In this document: piece by piece, positions 38,672-49,559 of the stretch | Layout of the letters: each line of letters begins with the position of its first letter | How positions within the stretch are numbered: the first letter of the stretch is position 1 | From: Chlorokybus atmophyticus | Taxonomy: Eukaryota > Streptophyta > Chlorokybophyceae > Chlorokybales > Chlorokybaceae | Assembly: GCA_009103225.1 (NCBI GenBank) | Contig: RHPI01003124.1 | Span: 317,032-381,031, forward strand | Length of the DNA stretch: 64,000 bases | Direction: 5' to 3' | Made by a program: the position numbers and the translations under genes | The notes under the pieces: model-generated | Told to the model about the DNA's origin: nothing | The model's input: only the letters and a program-made list of their open reading frames with translations | Databases searched by the model: none

Positions 38672-39377
38672 AATGTGAGAGCTGAGGGAGGCTCTGAAGG
38701 CAAAAAACCTCTTTTGTCGGCACTGACGCCGAACACAAAAACATCAACATCAACACCAACAACCAAAAACAAAAAAAAAAACAAAAAAAAAAGACAAAAC
38801 AACAATGACAAGTGGAAGGGTAAGGGCAAAGCCAGCCCTCTCAACGGCAAAAAGGCTGGAGGCAAAGCAGCAGCCAAGGTTGCTGCCTTTGACAAGGTCA
38901 ATCCTGACCTACACAGCGAACGAGACAGCCTCTTGGCAGAAATTGAGGACCTCTGCAGTGGGAGGGACGAGCTTGAGGACCTCCTCAAATATGATCAGCT
39001 GGCAACTTGCCGAGCAGGGCCCGCTCAGCCACCCGACCATTGTTGGCTCCCATCTCAAGGAGATCCTTGCCCTTCACGCGTTCTGTTGGGGCAGCTCGTT
39101 GCTCACTCCCTCGTTCGCCACACAGCCGCTCCCCTTCCCCACCATCACGACGCATGCGGATGGGGTCACCGTCAGCCGAGGCCGCCACCGCCGCCACCGC
39201 CGCCATAGCTGCCGCAACGGGCGCCGGCACTACCGCTACCTAGCCCGACACCGCCACTGCTGATGCTGGTGTCACCAAGCTAGCAGCAGCACCAACCGCA
39301 GCAGCCATCAATGCTGCCGCTGCACCAAGCTGCTGCACATGGCGGTCCACCGCCATTAGCCCAGAACCAACCAATTG

Positions 39378-39400
39378 GGGGTAATTGCAATTACCCCGCA
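39378..39400. repeat. 20-nt perfect palindrome GGGGTAATTG/CAATTACCCC
   Basis: A perfect palindrome without a loop, within the gag-like region. It is conserved in copy 2 at about 60458-60480. Confidence 0.9.
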
Positions 39401-40596
39401 TCGGTCACCTACCCTTCACCTACATCAGCAGCCCCAGCGGAAGAATGGGCCGCACTGCTTCTGAACTCGGCGCAGACAAGACCACCACCACTACCAAGAT
39501 ACTCTGTTTTAGTGACCAGCGTAGAGGGGCATGCGCAACAATGGGGCGAACTTCAAACAACCTGGCGGAGTTGATCTACATCAATCCAAGGCCTTCGTTC
39601 TGAGACCTGCCCCGTAATGAGGAGGCTCTAACTGAGTGGGTGATTGAGTTTGCGACTTAACTGGCCTAGGCTTATCATCCCACCACACTTGGGCCTTTTT
39701 ACAACCATCACCTGAAGGAGCTCATCACCAAACAGATACGTGAGTGTCATGCGAGGGACCCTCGATACCGAATGACCTCGGCTGATTCTCCTTGTCAGTG
39801 CACACGCATTGGTTAGAAGCATATATCAACCGCAGTAGTCGATCCCGAGAAACTGCATCAGTGGCACAACGTGGCCGACGGAGGAAGGTCAAGCGCCGCC
39901 GATATGACGGACTGACCAGAGCAGAAGCGCGCGGACATTATGGCGGGAAACTCGGCACGCAGCTGAACAGGCGCAAGGAAGAGCGAGAGGCTTCGGAGAA
40001 GTACGGCCGTGGCGTTACAGATCCTTAGCCCAATTGTTGCTAGTGTACTATTGGTGCGGCAGTCGAACTGCCAGTTGCTAGCTCGGACATATATATACTA
40101 TGTATATATACTATGTGCAAATGTATTATTCCTTAGTGAGACAGCAAGTGTTTAAGTGAAACCGGAGTAACCCAGCTATTTTGCCATATCGTGAGTCAGA
40201 TCCTTTCTGTGCTTGCGTATGCATGCTGGCTTCGCTTGAGTGTATTCACGCACATGCGCATCAATTTACTATGTACTTGTCCTTGACTGCTTGCACTGTC
40301 TTGACTGTCTTGCACTGTCTCGCTAGCTTGCGCATGTGGCCCGACAGGTTGCATGAGCCACGCAAACAACTAGGCGCTCTAGCCATTACATGGCTTATAG
40401 CCCTTACCTTGCGGTATGAACGGCATCACCCAGCACCCTCGGCCCCACCGCGACCAGTGCACGACTATACCCTGCCGGACTTCGACCCATACACTAGAGA
40501 TGAGCTTCAAGAGCAAGCACGTGCAGTAGCGCAGGACTCCGGGTACATGGAGTTCAGCATGCTCCCTTTTGCCCCGCAGCAACTCGTACCCCTGAG

Positions 40597-40627
40597 GTAC
40601 CCACACCAGCCCGGCTGGTGTGGGTAC
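40597..40627. repeat. Perfect hairpin, 15-nt arms, 1-nt loop
   Basis: The arms at 40597-40611 and 40613-40627 pair perfectly around a C. The same hairpin is at 61677-61707 in copy 2. Confidence 0.95.
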
Positions 40628-42270
40628 GTCCGGCGGTGCATTGGCACTTCACAAACTTTGGTGACGCACCCGTCACTCTGCAAGAGCTGCAGCTGTACAC
40701 ACAGCACACTGCATCATTATAAAGAGCATGCGATGCTATCAGTGCTACACCTTGCGACCCTAAGCATTACATGCGCGAGTGCAATCGGTTGCGCACCGCG
40801 CTACAGCTCATCCCGCTCGGTGAGCTGCGAGGAGGCATGATCGGAATGCGTGACACCCTGGACATGCCTGCGGAGCGCTTCGACGGTGAAACCCAATGGA
40901 TCAAGGCTATGGACGAGAACACGGCCTCCACCATGGAAGATGTGAGAACCAGCTCACCGCGTCGTCCATACTATGGACGCCGGCCTCTCCGCATGCCCCA
41001 CGCCTTGGTTAGTACGGCACGCGATTGTCAGACCAACATGCGCTTCTTGAACCTACAACAGGCAGGTTTTAGAACCCCGCCACGCTGCAAGAGGAGGATT
41101 TGCATGAGGCACTGGTAATTGCGAACCATGACGCGCTGCTCAGACGCATGCAGGCATTTCAAACTTCTTTACGTTTCTCTCACCTACACACTGCCAACGA
41201 CATCCCAACATAGCTGTCACAGCAGGGAGAGCACATGCGGCGTGAGCTGTACCTTCTGCGCACTCGTCAATTGCTGCTGGGCACTGACAGTGAGCGCTCC
41301 CTCGCTGAGATTAGTTAAATGGCACGGTTGCACAAAACCCTCCTCGTCCGTGCTGAGGGGGGGTATGTAGATGCAGTTGTTCAGCACAGGACGCGTCAAG
41401 TTATCGAATTTGCTAAGGATCCTCAGCCGACCTCGATGACTTGTTGGCGCAAGCCATCATCGACCATCGAAGGACTTCCCGTGACCATCGTCAGGCCGAT
41501 GGGCTTGCTGAGAGAATGGTACAGGTGGTGAAGAAGGGGCTTCGCAAGTACTGTCTCAACCACAACAAGAGAGACTGGGACTTGGCGTTGCCATGGCTGG
41601 CGATGGGCTATCATATGACGCGGCAGGCTGCGTTGAGCTCATACAGCCCCTACTTTTTGTTGTATGGGAGGGAGCCCATATTGCCAACATCAATCCGGAA
41701 ACAGGTTGAGCAGGAGCTTGACTTGAAGGATCCCAATGTGTGGGAGAAGGAAATGGCGAAGCGTGAGGAGCTATTCCCGCGTGATGCCCATCGCACTTGG
41801 CAACTTGCAAGTGGCGCAACACCGCGACACGTTGCGCTATGCCAAAGTGAGGAGTGGCTTTTATAAGTCAAGACTGTAGAGGTTTCAGCCAGGTGACTTT
41901 GTCTACCTGCATAGAAAGACTAAGGACACGCTGTATACGAGTGCGAGTCGCACCATCCTTCGTGTGAAGAAGCTCCTCAACAACGGTGTGTTGTTGTTGG
42001 AGGGAGCTGATGCAAGAACCACCAAGGAGCACATTAAGAGCTGCACTCCTTGTCATCTGCCAAACGTGGATGACAGTGTGGATCCGGCTCTGGCAATACC
42101 AAATGTGGGCCACCGTTGTGAGCAGTGTGGTCGAGCATAGGGCTGGGACACCATGCTACCATGCGACGCATGTGTTGCCGGTTGGCATGGAGTGCCTTCG
42201 TCCACCACTTGAGAAGATCCCTAATGGAGCATGGTACTGTCCGGTGTGTACGAGGACTACGCGATGAGCG

Positions 42271-43499
42271 TGTGAGTCAGCTGAAGGCGCACGAGGGCGT
42301 TGGCGCTAAGCTGCAGGGGGTGGTGACACGCATCTTTCATGTGTGTGTTTACCATGTGATGAAGGACAGTGCATAAGACAGCATGACATGGTCTCATGCT
42401 GTACAACAGTATGCAGACATGCATGATAAAATGGCTTACGACGAGTTCGAGCCACGATGAGGGAAGGCACAACAGACCTGTTGGCACAGGCGATAAGGAG
42501 CGGACTTGTAGCGCAGCAACCAACAGCAACAGCAGCGCAGCGTGAGAGGGCGGGCGTGGGTGCTGTGCTGTGTTATGCACTGACAATGAGGCCGCCATGG
42601 CGGCTGGAGTGCAGCGTGTACTATCACATGCATAACTTATAACATGTCTACGCTGCTCGCATATAGAAGCGTGCATCACAAGACTACTAGCACTGTGGTA
42701 ACATTAGCCTAGCGCAACCGCTTGATCGCAAGCGTATCGCTGAAACGGCTTCACCGCTACACTTGTTGTCCTGTCGGCTATGTTGCGTCACGCAAAACTG
42801 GCAAGTTGCATCATCACGAGGAAATGTTGCTTGAGGTTATCACATGACAGTTGCAGTCGAATAATGTCGCGTCGCAGCAAGAAGGTGCTGGTAGGCATCA
42901 CACCTGCAAATATGTGATAATATACATACCATTGTGCAGCAACTATACATATGTCACTCACCTTCTACACAATCCATATTGCAGGTGAGATACCTATCAC
43001 ATTTATTGGCGCATGTCGTCATGTGTGCCCATGTGGTGGCTGTTGTGCAATCGTTGGCACTGGTATATGCATAGGACACGCACACACGTGCGCACGTGCA
43101 CACATATACTGCCTTGATGACCGCCGCTGTCATTGAAGGTCTGCAAGCACCACAAATCTGGGTATGAAGTGTTTCCATGCATGACAATGTACTTCACTTA
43201 CTACTAGTCAACAATGGCTACACAACTGTAGATGCCTCATGTAAGTCACTTCGTTTGCGCTGATCAGCAAATATACTTAGTGTACGTATGCCACCTGTCT
43301 AGAGATAACAACAGCCTGTGAGCGGCTCGGATAAATACTACTGTCTTGCCAGGTAATACCAAGTCCTTGTGCGATTGCAGATAGCACGCAACCACATGAT
43401 CGTATAACAAGGTTTGCGGGAATACTCTGTCTTTGACTTAAGCTGCGACGCATGGCAGGCCTGCAGCAAAGCAACGATGGTTAGCAACCGCAACAACAA
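42271..43499. other. Intergenic, nothing firmly supported
   Basis: Follows the PHD-finger end of composite copy 1. I did not find a second LTR. At 43300-43460 a minus-strand frame (PAMRRSLSQRQSIPANLVIR) may be a last exon of the neighbouring secreted-protein gene. Confidence 0.4.
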
Positions 43500-43787
43500 C
43501 ATCAACACACTCAATGCAGGAACAACGTACTGGTCGACAGCGAGAAGAACACAGGCGCATAGCGATTGAGCCTGCGGTCAAACTCGATGTACGAGATGAT
43601 CTGCTTGCCAACATCGTCAAACAAGAGGTTGTTGCCGAGAGGGTTGAACAGAAACACTTTGGGACCCGCAGGCACTGCGCCGAACACAAAATAGCGCATA
43701 AGAGCTCTGTTGGTTCGTTGCCGTAACAAGACCTACACACGAGTCAAGGAGGGAGCCCAACTAGACATGCCTCCGCACGCGCGCGCG

Positions 43788-43825
<38 letters not shown>

Positions 43826-45879
43826 AGAGTTGTACCTTTGGCAAGCTTGGCGATGTTGAACCTTTTACACTGTGTTGGCGCAAACCACTCTTCCATTGGG
43901 GCAGACTGGTCCAACTTGCACTCGGTCAGCTGCACCTGCCATGCCTTATCGTCATCATAAAGCGGAGCGGAGTACGAGTAGAACAGTACGCCTGTCGTCG
44001 TTGCATACGGGTGGTGGATTACGCGCACTGCAAAGGGGACATATGAGTTAGTAAAGCGAGTAGCATTGTTAGACTGCAGTTGGCAGCAGGCGAGCTTGGT
44101 TGTGAGGTATTCGTGCGCCATATACGTAACTGAGCAGGTCACGAGCCAGCTGGCTTGTACCTCGTCAATGCTGGTATAACACGTACAGCTGCAGCTATAT
44201 GGAACAGGCAGTGTAGACATTTAGGTTGTGCCTTGTCTACATAAAGTCTCTTGATATCACTGTATGCGGCTGTGCATTCACATGCATGCGAGCGCGACTT
44301 ACTCAAGCTCCGGAACTTGTTGAGGGCGGGCCTGAGTGCCGCGAGGAAGGGTGCGGGTGTGCGTGCGCAGGTGAAGTCCTCCCCTCCGCAGGTGATGATG
44401 TACGCCGCTCTGCGCGGCTTGTCGACCGCGACGCGGTCGTCCACCACCCACACGACGCTGTCGCCATACACCGCCGGGCGCTCGTGCAATATCGTCGTGG
44501 CGCTGTTCGTTGCAGACCTCCAACTTGTTGTCCATGTGCCTGCGTAGAGCGCGTGTCAGCGTGGGTGTGCACGTGTAGGTGCGCGTGCATGTTTGTGCGC
44601 ATGCGTGAGTGTGCACACAGCAAGACTGGTCTTGAGCATCCACATGCAGAGTCTTGTGACACCAGACCACATGCAAGCATGGTTATGTGCACGCACGGAC
44701 ACACACAGGCAGGTGCGTATCCGCGGGTTGTTGTTGCTGTTGTGCAACTGGATTGCTTACCGGGCGCACGTACGGCCTTGCACTGCGGCTGCTGCAGTGT
44801 GGAGAAGTCGGCGTCGCAGCGGAAGAGAACAGGCACGGACTTGCGTTGTGCGCGGCCGTTGACAATGACATACTCCTCGCCGGTGCCGTAGACATAGTCG
44901 GCGGTTGGGGAAGAAGCGAGCGGCGACCTGATAAAGAAGGAGGACTGTGTGCCATCGGCGTTGGTGCCGAGGAAGAACCCGCCCTGGAGTGTGGGCACGC
45001 AGTCTGCTTCTAGCTCGCCAGTGTCGGCGGACAGCGTGCACGCGAACTCGCCGTACCCATACGGATCCTTCTCCCCTTTCTTGGTGTAGTCCGCGGCCAG
45101 GTACAGCCGACCCTTGGCCAGTGACGTGGCGCCGTTCAATTTCGGGGAGCTCACGATGCCAGGGTCTGTGCAACGACACGTGCACGCACGCACGCAGCAT
45201 CAGGGGAGTCAAGGCCAACACACACACAGTTGGAAACGAAAAGATGTCAGTCATGAAGACTCACTTTTGGGTTCAAGGGCCTCGGCGATGTTGGCTGGGG
45301 GAGGGACGCTCTTGCAGTTGCTGACATCGGTGATGGGGCAGCGCACGAGTTGGAAGTATGTGCATGGCGGGTAGTCGCACGTGTCATCTCCCAAGTCCAA
45401 CTCGACAGTGAGGAATACATAATCCCCGAGCGCCTGAAAGCCGAAGCCGTTGGTGATCGCGTGTCCATCAATGTTGGCGGGGCCGTGGTTGACGCAGTCG
45501 CTGCCGTCTGTATTGCATCCAAGAATCCCAAACGTGCCGCTAAAGGTGTCACCAACCTTGGAGAACACTTTGCCGTTGGCGGTGAAGACGGGAGCTGAGC
45601 AGGTGTGACAACCGTGTTAGTGGGTGTACATGTGTGCGCACTTGCACTTGCATGCATGTGTGTGTATGAGAGAGGGAGAGAGTACTTATTGGGTCGTTGA
45701 ATGCGAGGAAGTCTTGTGTTGAAAGGCGATTTTTGACAACGGTTGGGGGATTGCTGTCACTATTGCAACCTGTGGCGCATGACAGTCACACGGTGTTAGC
45801 GTCGGTCTGTCGAAGGCCTACACAGTGTGGCTATCATGGTGATCAGTTGTCAACCCTGCAGGTGTCAAGCACAAGGAAC

Positions 45880-45918
<39 letters not shown>

Positions 45919-46305
45919 GTGCACAACATTGCATAAAAAGTCGGCCAACTGCGACACTGTGTTTGAAGCATGTGTGCACATGACAGCCTCAGAACCCCAG
46001 CAGCGTAGTCGGCACTGTGCCTGGCGCATTTGGTGTTGTCTTGCAGGAAGGAACGCACACGCGCACAGACAGAACCACACCTACACTGCTTTTCTGCACT
46101 CACAGAGAGCTACACCCGCGCTGCCCGTCCTCTGTTAACAGACGCATCAAAGCACATCCCCCCCCTCTCTTCTCTCTGTACGCCGTGCCTCACCAAACAA
46201 GCTAATGTCCAAGGGTGCGTCGGGGTCCCTGGCGCCCGCATCCGCTGAGCTCAACCACAGCGGCGACGACGCCAGCAACAACAGAAACACACCACAGCGC
46301 CTCAT
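43500..46305 (-). CDS. Secreted protein of unknown function
   Basis: The start at 46305 gives MRRCGVFLLLLASSPLWLSS followed by ADAGARDPDAP, a clear signal peptide with a likely cleavage after the Ala-rich stretch. Exons on the minus strand are at 46305-46194, about 45770-45690 (SNPPTVVKNRLSTQDFLAFN), 45597-45264 (TFSGTFGILGCNTDGSDCVN ... YVFLTVELDLGDDTCDYPPC), about 45165-44760 (KGRLYLAADYTKKGEKDPYG ... DYVYGTGEEYVIVNGRAQ), about 44542-44303 (AVYGDSVVWVVDDRVAVDKP), about 44032-43832 (TTGVLFYSYSAPLYDDDKAW) and about 43680-43520 (KVFLFNPLGNNLLFDDVGKQ). The repeated pattern of short beta-strand-like segments with G-x-(L/V)-Y and paired cysteines suggests a beta-propeller-like extracellular domain, but I recognise no family. 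A GC/GA microsatellite (about 43778-43829) lies in one intron. The 3' end is uncertain. Confidence 0.7.
43778..43829. repeat. (CG)n(AG)n microsatellite in an intron
   Basis: A pure CG dinucleotide run continues directly into a GA run between two exons of the secreted-protein gene. Confidence 0.95.
45880..45918. repeat. (CAA)n trinucleotide repeat
   Basis: About 12 uninterrupted CAA units, in the first intron of the secreted-protein gene. Confidence 0.95.
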
Positions 46306-49300
46306 ACTTTCCAGTAGGCACACCCACCCCCAGCAACACCAGCAACACCAGCGACAACAACACAAACAACAGCAGCAGTGGAAGGCTGTAACAAGAGTGA
46401 GATGGAGGAGATTTCCTACCTCCTTCTTTAAGCAGTAAGCAGGGGCGTGTGAGGAAACGGGGCCGTGGATAAGGGCGGCAGCAAAGCGACAAAGCATGAG
46501 ATGGTGCGGCCAAAGCCAAAAAGCAAACAACAACAAAAGCCTGAGATGCCGAGTTGTGTGTCGGCTGCTTGTCGCCATGCGCCAACGTGACGGCGGCAGG
46601 GGCGAACGCGGCTCCGACTTGTACGCAAAGCAAGAAAGACCGTACGGTACGTTGCCTAGAACATGCTGCGGGCCACCGGAGTCACTGTGGGAAGGGACAA
46701 GTGCAGCGCGCCGCTGCAGGTACACTACTGACGTGTAGGCGCAAGATGACACACTTTGCTGGCGGACATCCGAAGGGTCATGTCTGCTTTGGCCGCAAAT
46801 CACACATGAGTCATGACGCGAGTAGGGGCTCCCAATGCGCTTGCACGCCATTGTATGGACCCATTGTTACCCGATTGCAAGCTGCAATTGACGTGATAGG
46901 CCTACGACTCGTAGGCTACGAGCCGTTCCACTTCTCGTCGGCTTCGTTGAAGGTTACCTGCGGCTACAAGGTACTTACCTACTTCTGGCCAAGATGCGGC
47001 ATTCCCCTACAATGAAACAAAGCCCCATGAACCAACATCAACACCACTTTTACTTGGCATGCACACAACGGGTATGAGTGCGATTTGCTTCAGGCAGTGT
47101 TTATCTGTACTTTTATACTAGTAGTACAGCAGTCTCTCTCCGTTTTGCCCCATACATTACGCTTTAAATATAGAAGTGCAACTATTAATTACCATACAAA
47201 CACCTCAGCCATACGTGACTGAAATTAATATATATAAAGTCTTATTGATATCAGTTGAAAAAGATGAAATGAAAATCGACGTGTCTTACGTCATATGTGC
47301 ATTATGGAACTGCGATAAAAGTGATGAAATCTCGTGATTGCATGGTAGGCATATTGAAGATATTACGCATGTTCGACCTCAACCTCCTTATAATAAATAT
47401 GTAATTGAAGAGCTTGTGATTAATTCACAACCACAGCGGCACATGATGGTAAGTGCAACTACCATCATAACAACAATTGCAAGTTTTTACATACACAAAT
47501 TACACATGTGGCACTTTTGCATTTTTCACACGCATTTCATTTACATGCTGCTAGTACATATAATAGAATTGTGCACAATGCAATGTGAGGGTGCTCAATG
47601 CAATTAACTATTTTTATATTATAAATGTCATCCACACATTTACGTACTACCTAATTGTGCAAATAACATTTAACAGACACATATGCGATACTTGTACTCT
47701 TGGAATAGCGTTGGTTTTCAACATGTGACATTCATTGAAGGCTTATTATAACATTTTACGTAAAATGCAGCAAGATAGTCTTGCTGATAACATTGATCAA
47801 ACTGCTGTATACTTATATGGTGTTATGCATTGCCAGCAAAGATGAGGCAAAAAATGCAGGCCTAAGGATGCATGCGCACGCCTCGAGTTGCCTGCAGATT
47901 TTGTGCAACACAGAGTCAGTGACTTATACCAACATCATGTACCACGCACAGAGCAGTGCTCATACATGGATGCATGCAATGACGCACCAACATCATGCTC
48001 TGTTTATAAGTACACCAAGCAATGCGTTGGTCATTGAGTAGTGGATGTCCGAAACCTTTAAGTGTCGGATAATCATTTTAGGGTTAGGGTTAGGGTTAGG
48101 GCTTCACAATGTCACACAACATAGCTGTTGCAACAGCCTGACTATTAACCGTAAATAATCAGCCCTAGAGTTGACCGTTTCATAGCCATGAATGCAATCC
48201 GTTTCTTTTGCTCCCCATCCTTGGCTTGCGTTTAGATCATTCCTGTGTAACCCTGAGATTTGCTTGCAATGGTGTTCGTGGGCAGGCCAAGCTTCGTGGG
48301 GAGCCCGTACCGCAGTGCGGATTCAAGCGATGTGACTGAAAAACACATGATTCCTCTATGCGATCACCGATGTCGCTTTGCCTGCCTCCACGTTTTTGAA
48401 TGATAATTGTTGTTGCAACCATATGATCTATACGACCTATTAAGTGCACATCACATATTGCGCATCCTGAGCCGTTTGATCAATGTCAATGTTTTACGGA
48501 CTCGTTGAGAGACACACAAGCCAACACGAGGCCCAGCACGTGTGGGGCCCATGCAACAATTATGTCAGAAGACTTGTATAGGGTGAGTAGACTGGATCAC
48601 CTACATTGTTACAATGACTTCTCACTTACCTGCTGGTGAGGTAAAACACTTCTGCACAGGAACACAACTTATTGCACATTTTGCGATAAGCAACACCCCA
48701 TAAGGAGTTGATGGGGAGAGCACCCTTCAACAGCTTCAGCCAGGCACCCCGCACACGAGTAGCTCCGCAAGGCCAGCAACTGATTGGTGGGATTGGTGGA
48801 TAGGTAGTAGTCACGCTCTTATACTATATGCTGCTCTCCGACCTGGTACATAGGAAATCCAAGACCAACAAGGTCTTGCTTCCTATGCGCTGACCTGTCA
48901 GCACGGGCTGACTTTGTTCACCCTCGGACACATTGACATATGTAGCACACTTGCTGCATGTGCGACAATGCGCATTGACAGTGACCAGTCCAGTCCTTAC
49001 TGGTAGACAGTGCCTTGTGTAGCTGCTGGTTCCGTATATACTAAGTGCATCAGAACTAACTTCATGAGCACGTATGCCAGGTGCTACACACACTATGACT
49101 ATACAAAATCCTCACTTAGTCCTTCTTACGTACCACATAAGTAAGGAAATGAGAGTGACTTAAGCTAGTCTTTTGGACGTGACCCCTAATCCTCCCCACT
49201 TGCATTGCAACTTTTATGTTGCAAACTAATGGAACACAAGTCCCATGCGATGATTGCCAGCAAGGGTGGCCAGCCCTTTTGAATTACCGCACACTACGCA

Positions 49301-49559
49301 TTAGACAAGTGCAAGTTACGGGAGTGACAACCAACTCTGATACTAAGTAACCAGTGCGCGCATGTTGGTATGGCACAGAAGACTGTTGCACATATTGCAA
49401 CTGAGCACAAGCTCAAGAGCACAAGCTCCTTCAAGTGGCACCTGTGGATTTGAGCTCACTCTCAAACTCTTTCAACTTAGCAGTACAATTTGCCAAGTCA
49501 GAGATTGGCGCTCATAGATTATATTCTTCACCAAATACTCGGATCGAAAGCCCTTCCGT
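46306..49559. other. Long intergenic region, AT-rich from 47 kb
   Basis: 46306-47015 has open frames on both strands with no recognisable product. From 47.1 to 48.1 kb the composition is AT-rich with no gene. The stretch contains an interstitial telomere-like array at 48078-48101 and a short hairpin (8-nt arms, 1-nt loop) at 46900-46916. 48.1-49.5 kb has nothing recognised. Confidence 0.5.
48078..48101 (+). repeat. Interstitial telomere-like (TTAGGG)4
   Basis: Four perfect TTAGGG units in AT-rich intergenic DNA. This is the animal/fungal/many-protist telomere motif; it differs from the TTTAGGG of plants and the TTTTAGGG of Chlamydomonas. Confidence 0.9.

Larger units (their letters stand above)
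38672..42270 (+). mobile_element. Ty3/gypsy-like part of composite copy 1, internally deleted
   Basis: Gag-like material comes first: a Lys/Asn-rich segment, then KAAAKVAAFDKVNPDLHSER and a predicted coiled coil (IEDLCSGRDELEDLL) at 38820-38990. Next are a Pro/Ala-rich stretch, a second gag-like frame at 40181-40620 (DYTLPDFDPYTRDELQEQAR), and a CCHC-like CDPKHYMREC near 40755-40785. At about 41360-41440 the sequence jumps into an integrase C-terminal region: QADGLAERMVQVVKKGLRKY, then WDLALPWLAMGYHMTRQAAL and SSYSPYFLLYGREPILPTSI (41500-41700), then a chromatin-facing tail and, at 42110-42265, a PHD finger (CEQCGRA ... CDACVAGWHG; PPLEKIPNGAWYCPVC). Protease, RT and RNase H are absent, so a large internal deletion has occurred. 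Stops and frameshifts are frequent. Confidence 0.8.

Noticed and set aside
38675-39208. Possible independent nuclear Lys-rich protein
   Set aside because: The same sequence follows the Penelope RT in both element copies, so it belongs to the transposon.
46147-46851. 234-codon minus-strand open frame as one exon
   Set aside because: Only its last part, from the ATG at 46305 to a donor at 46194, fits the secreted-protein gene; the upstream part has no support.
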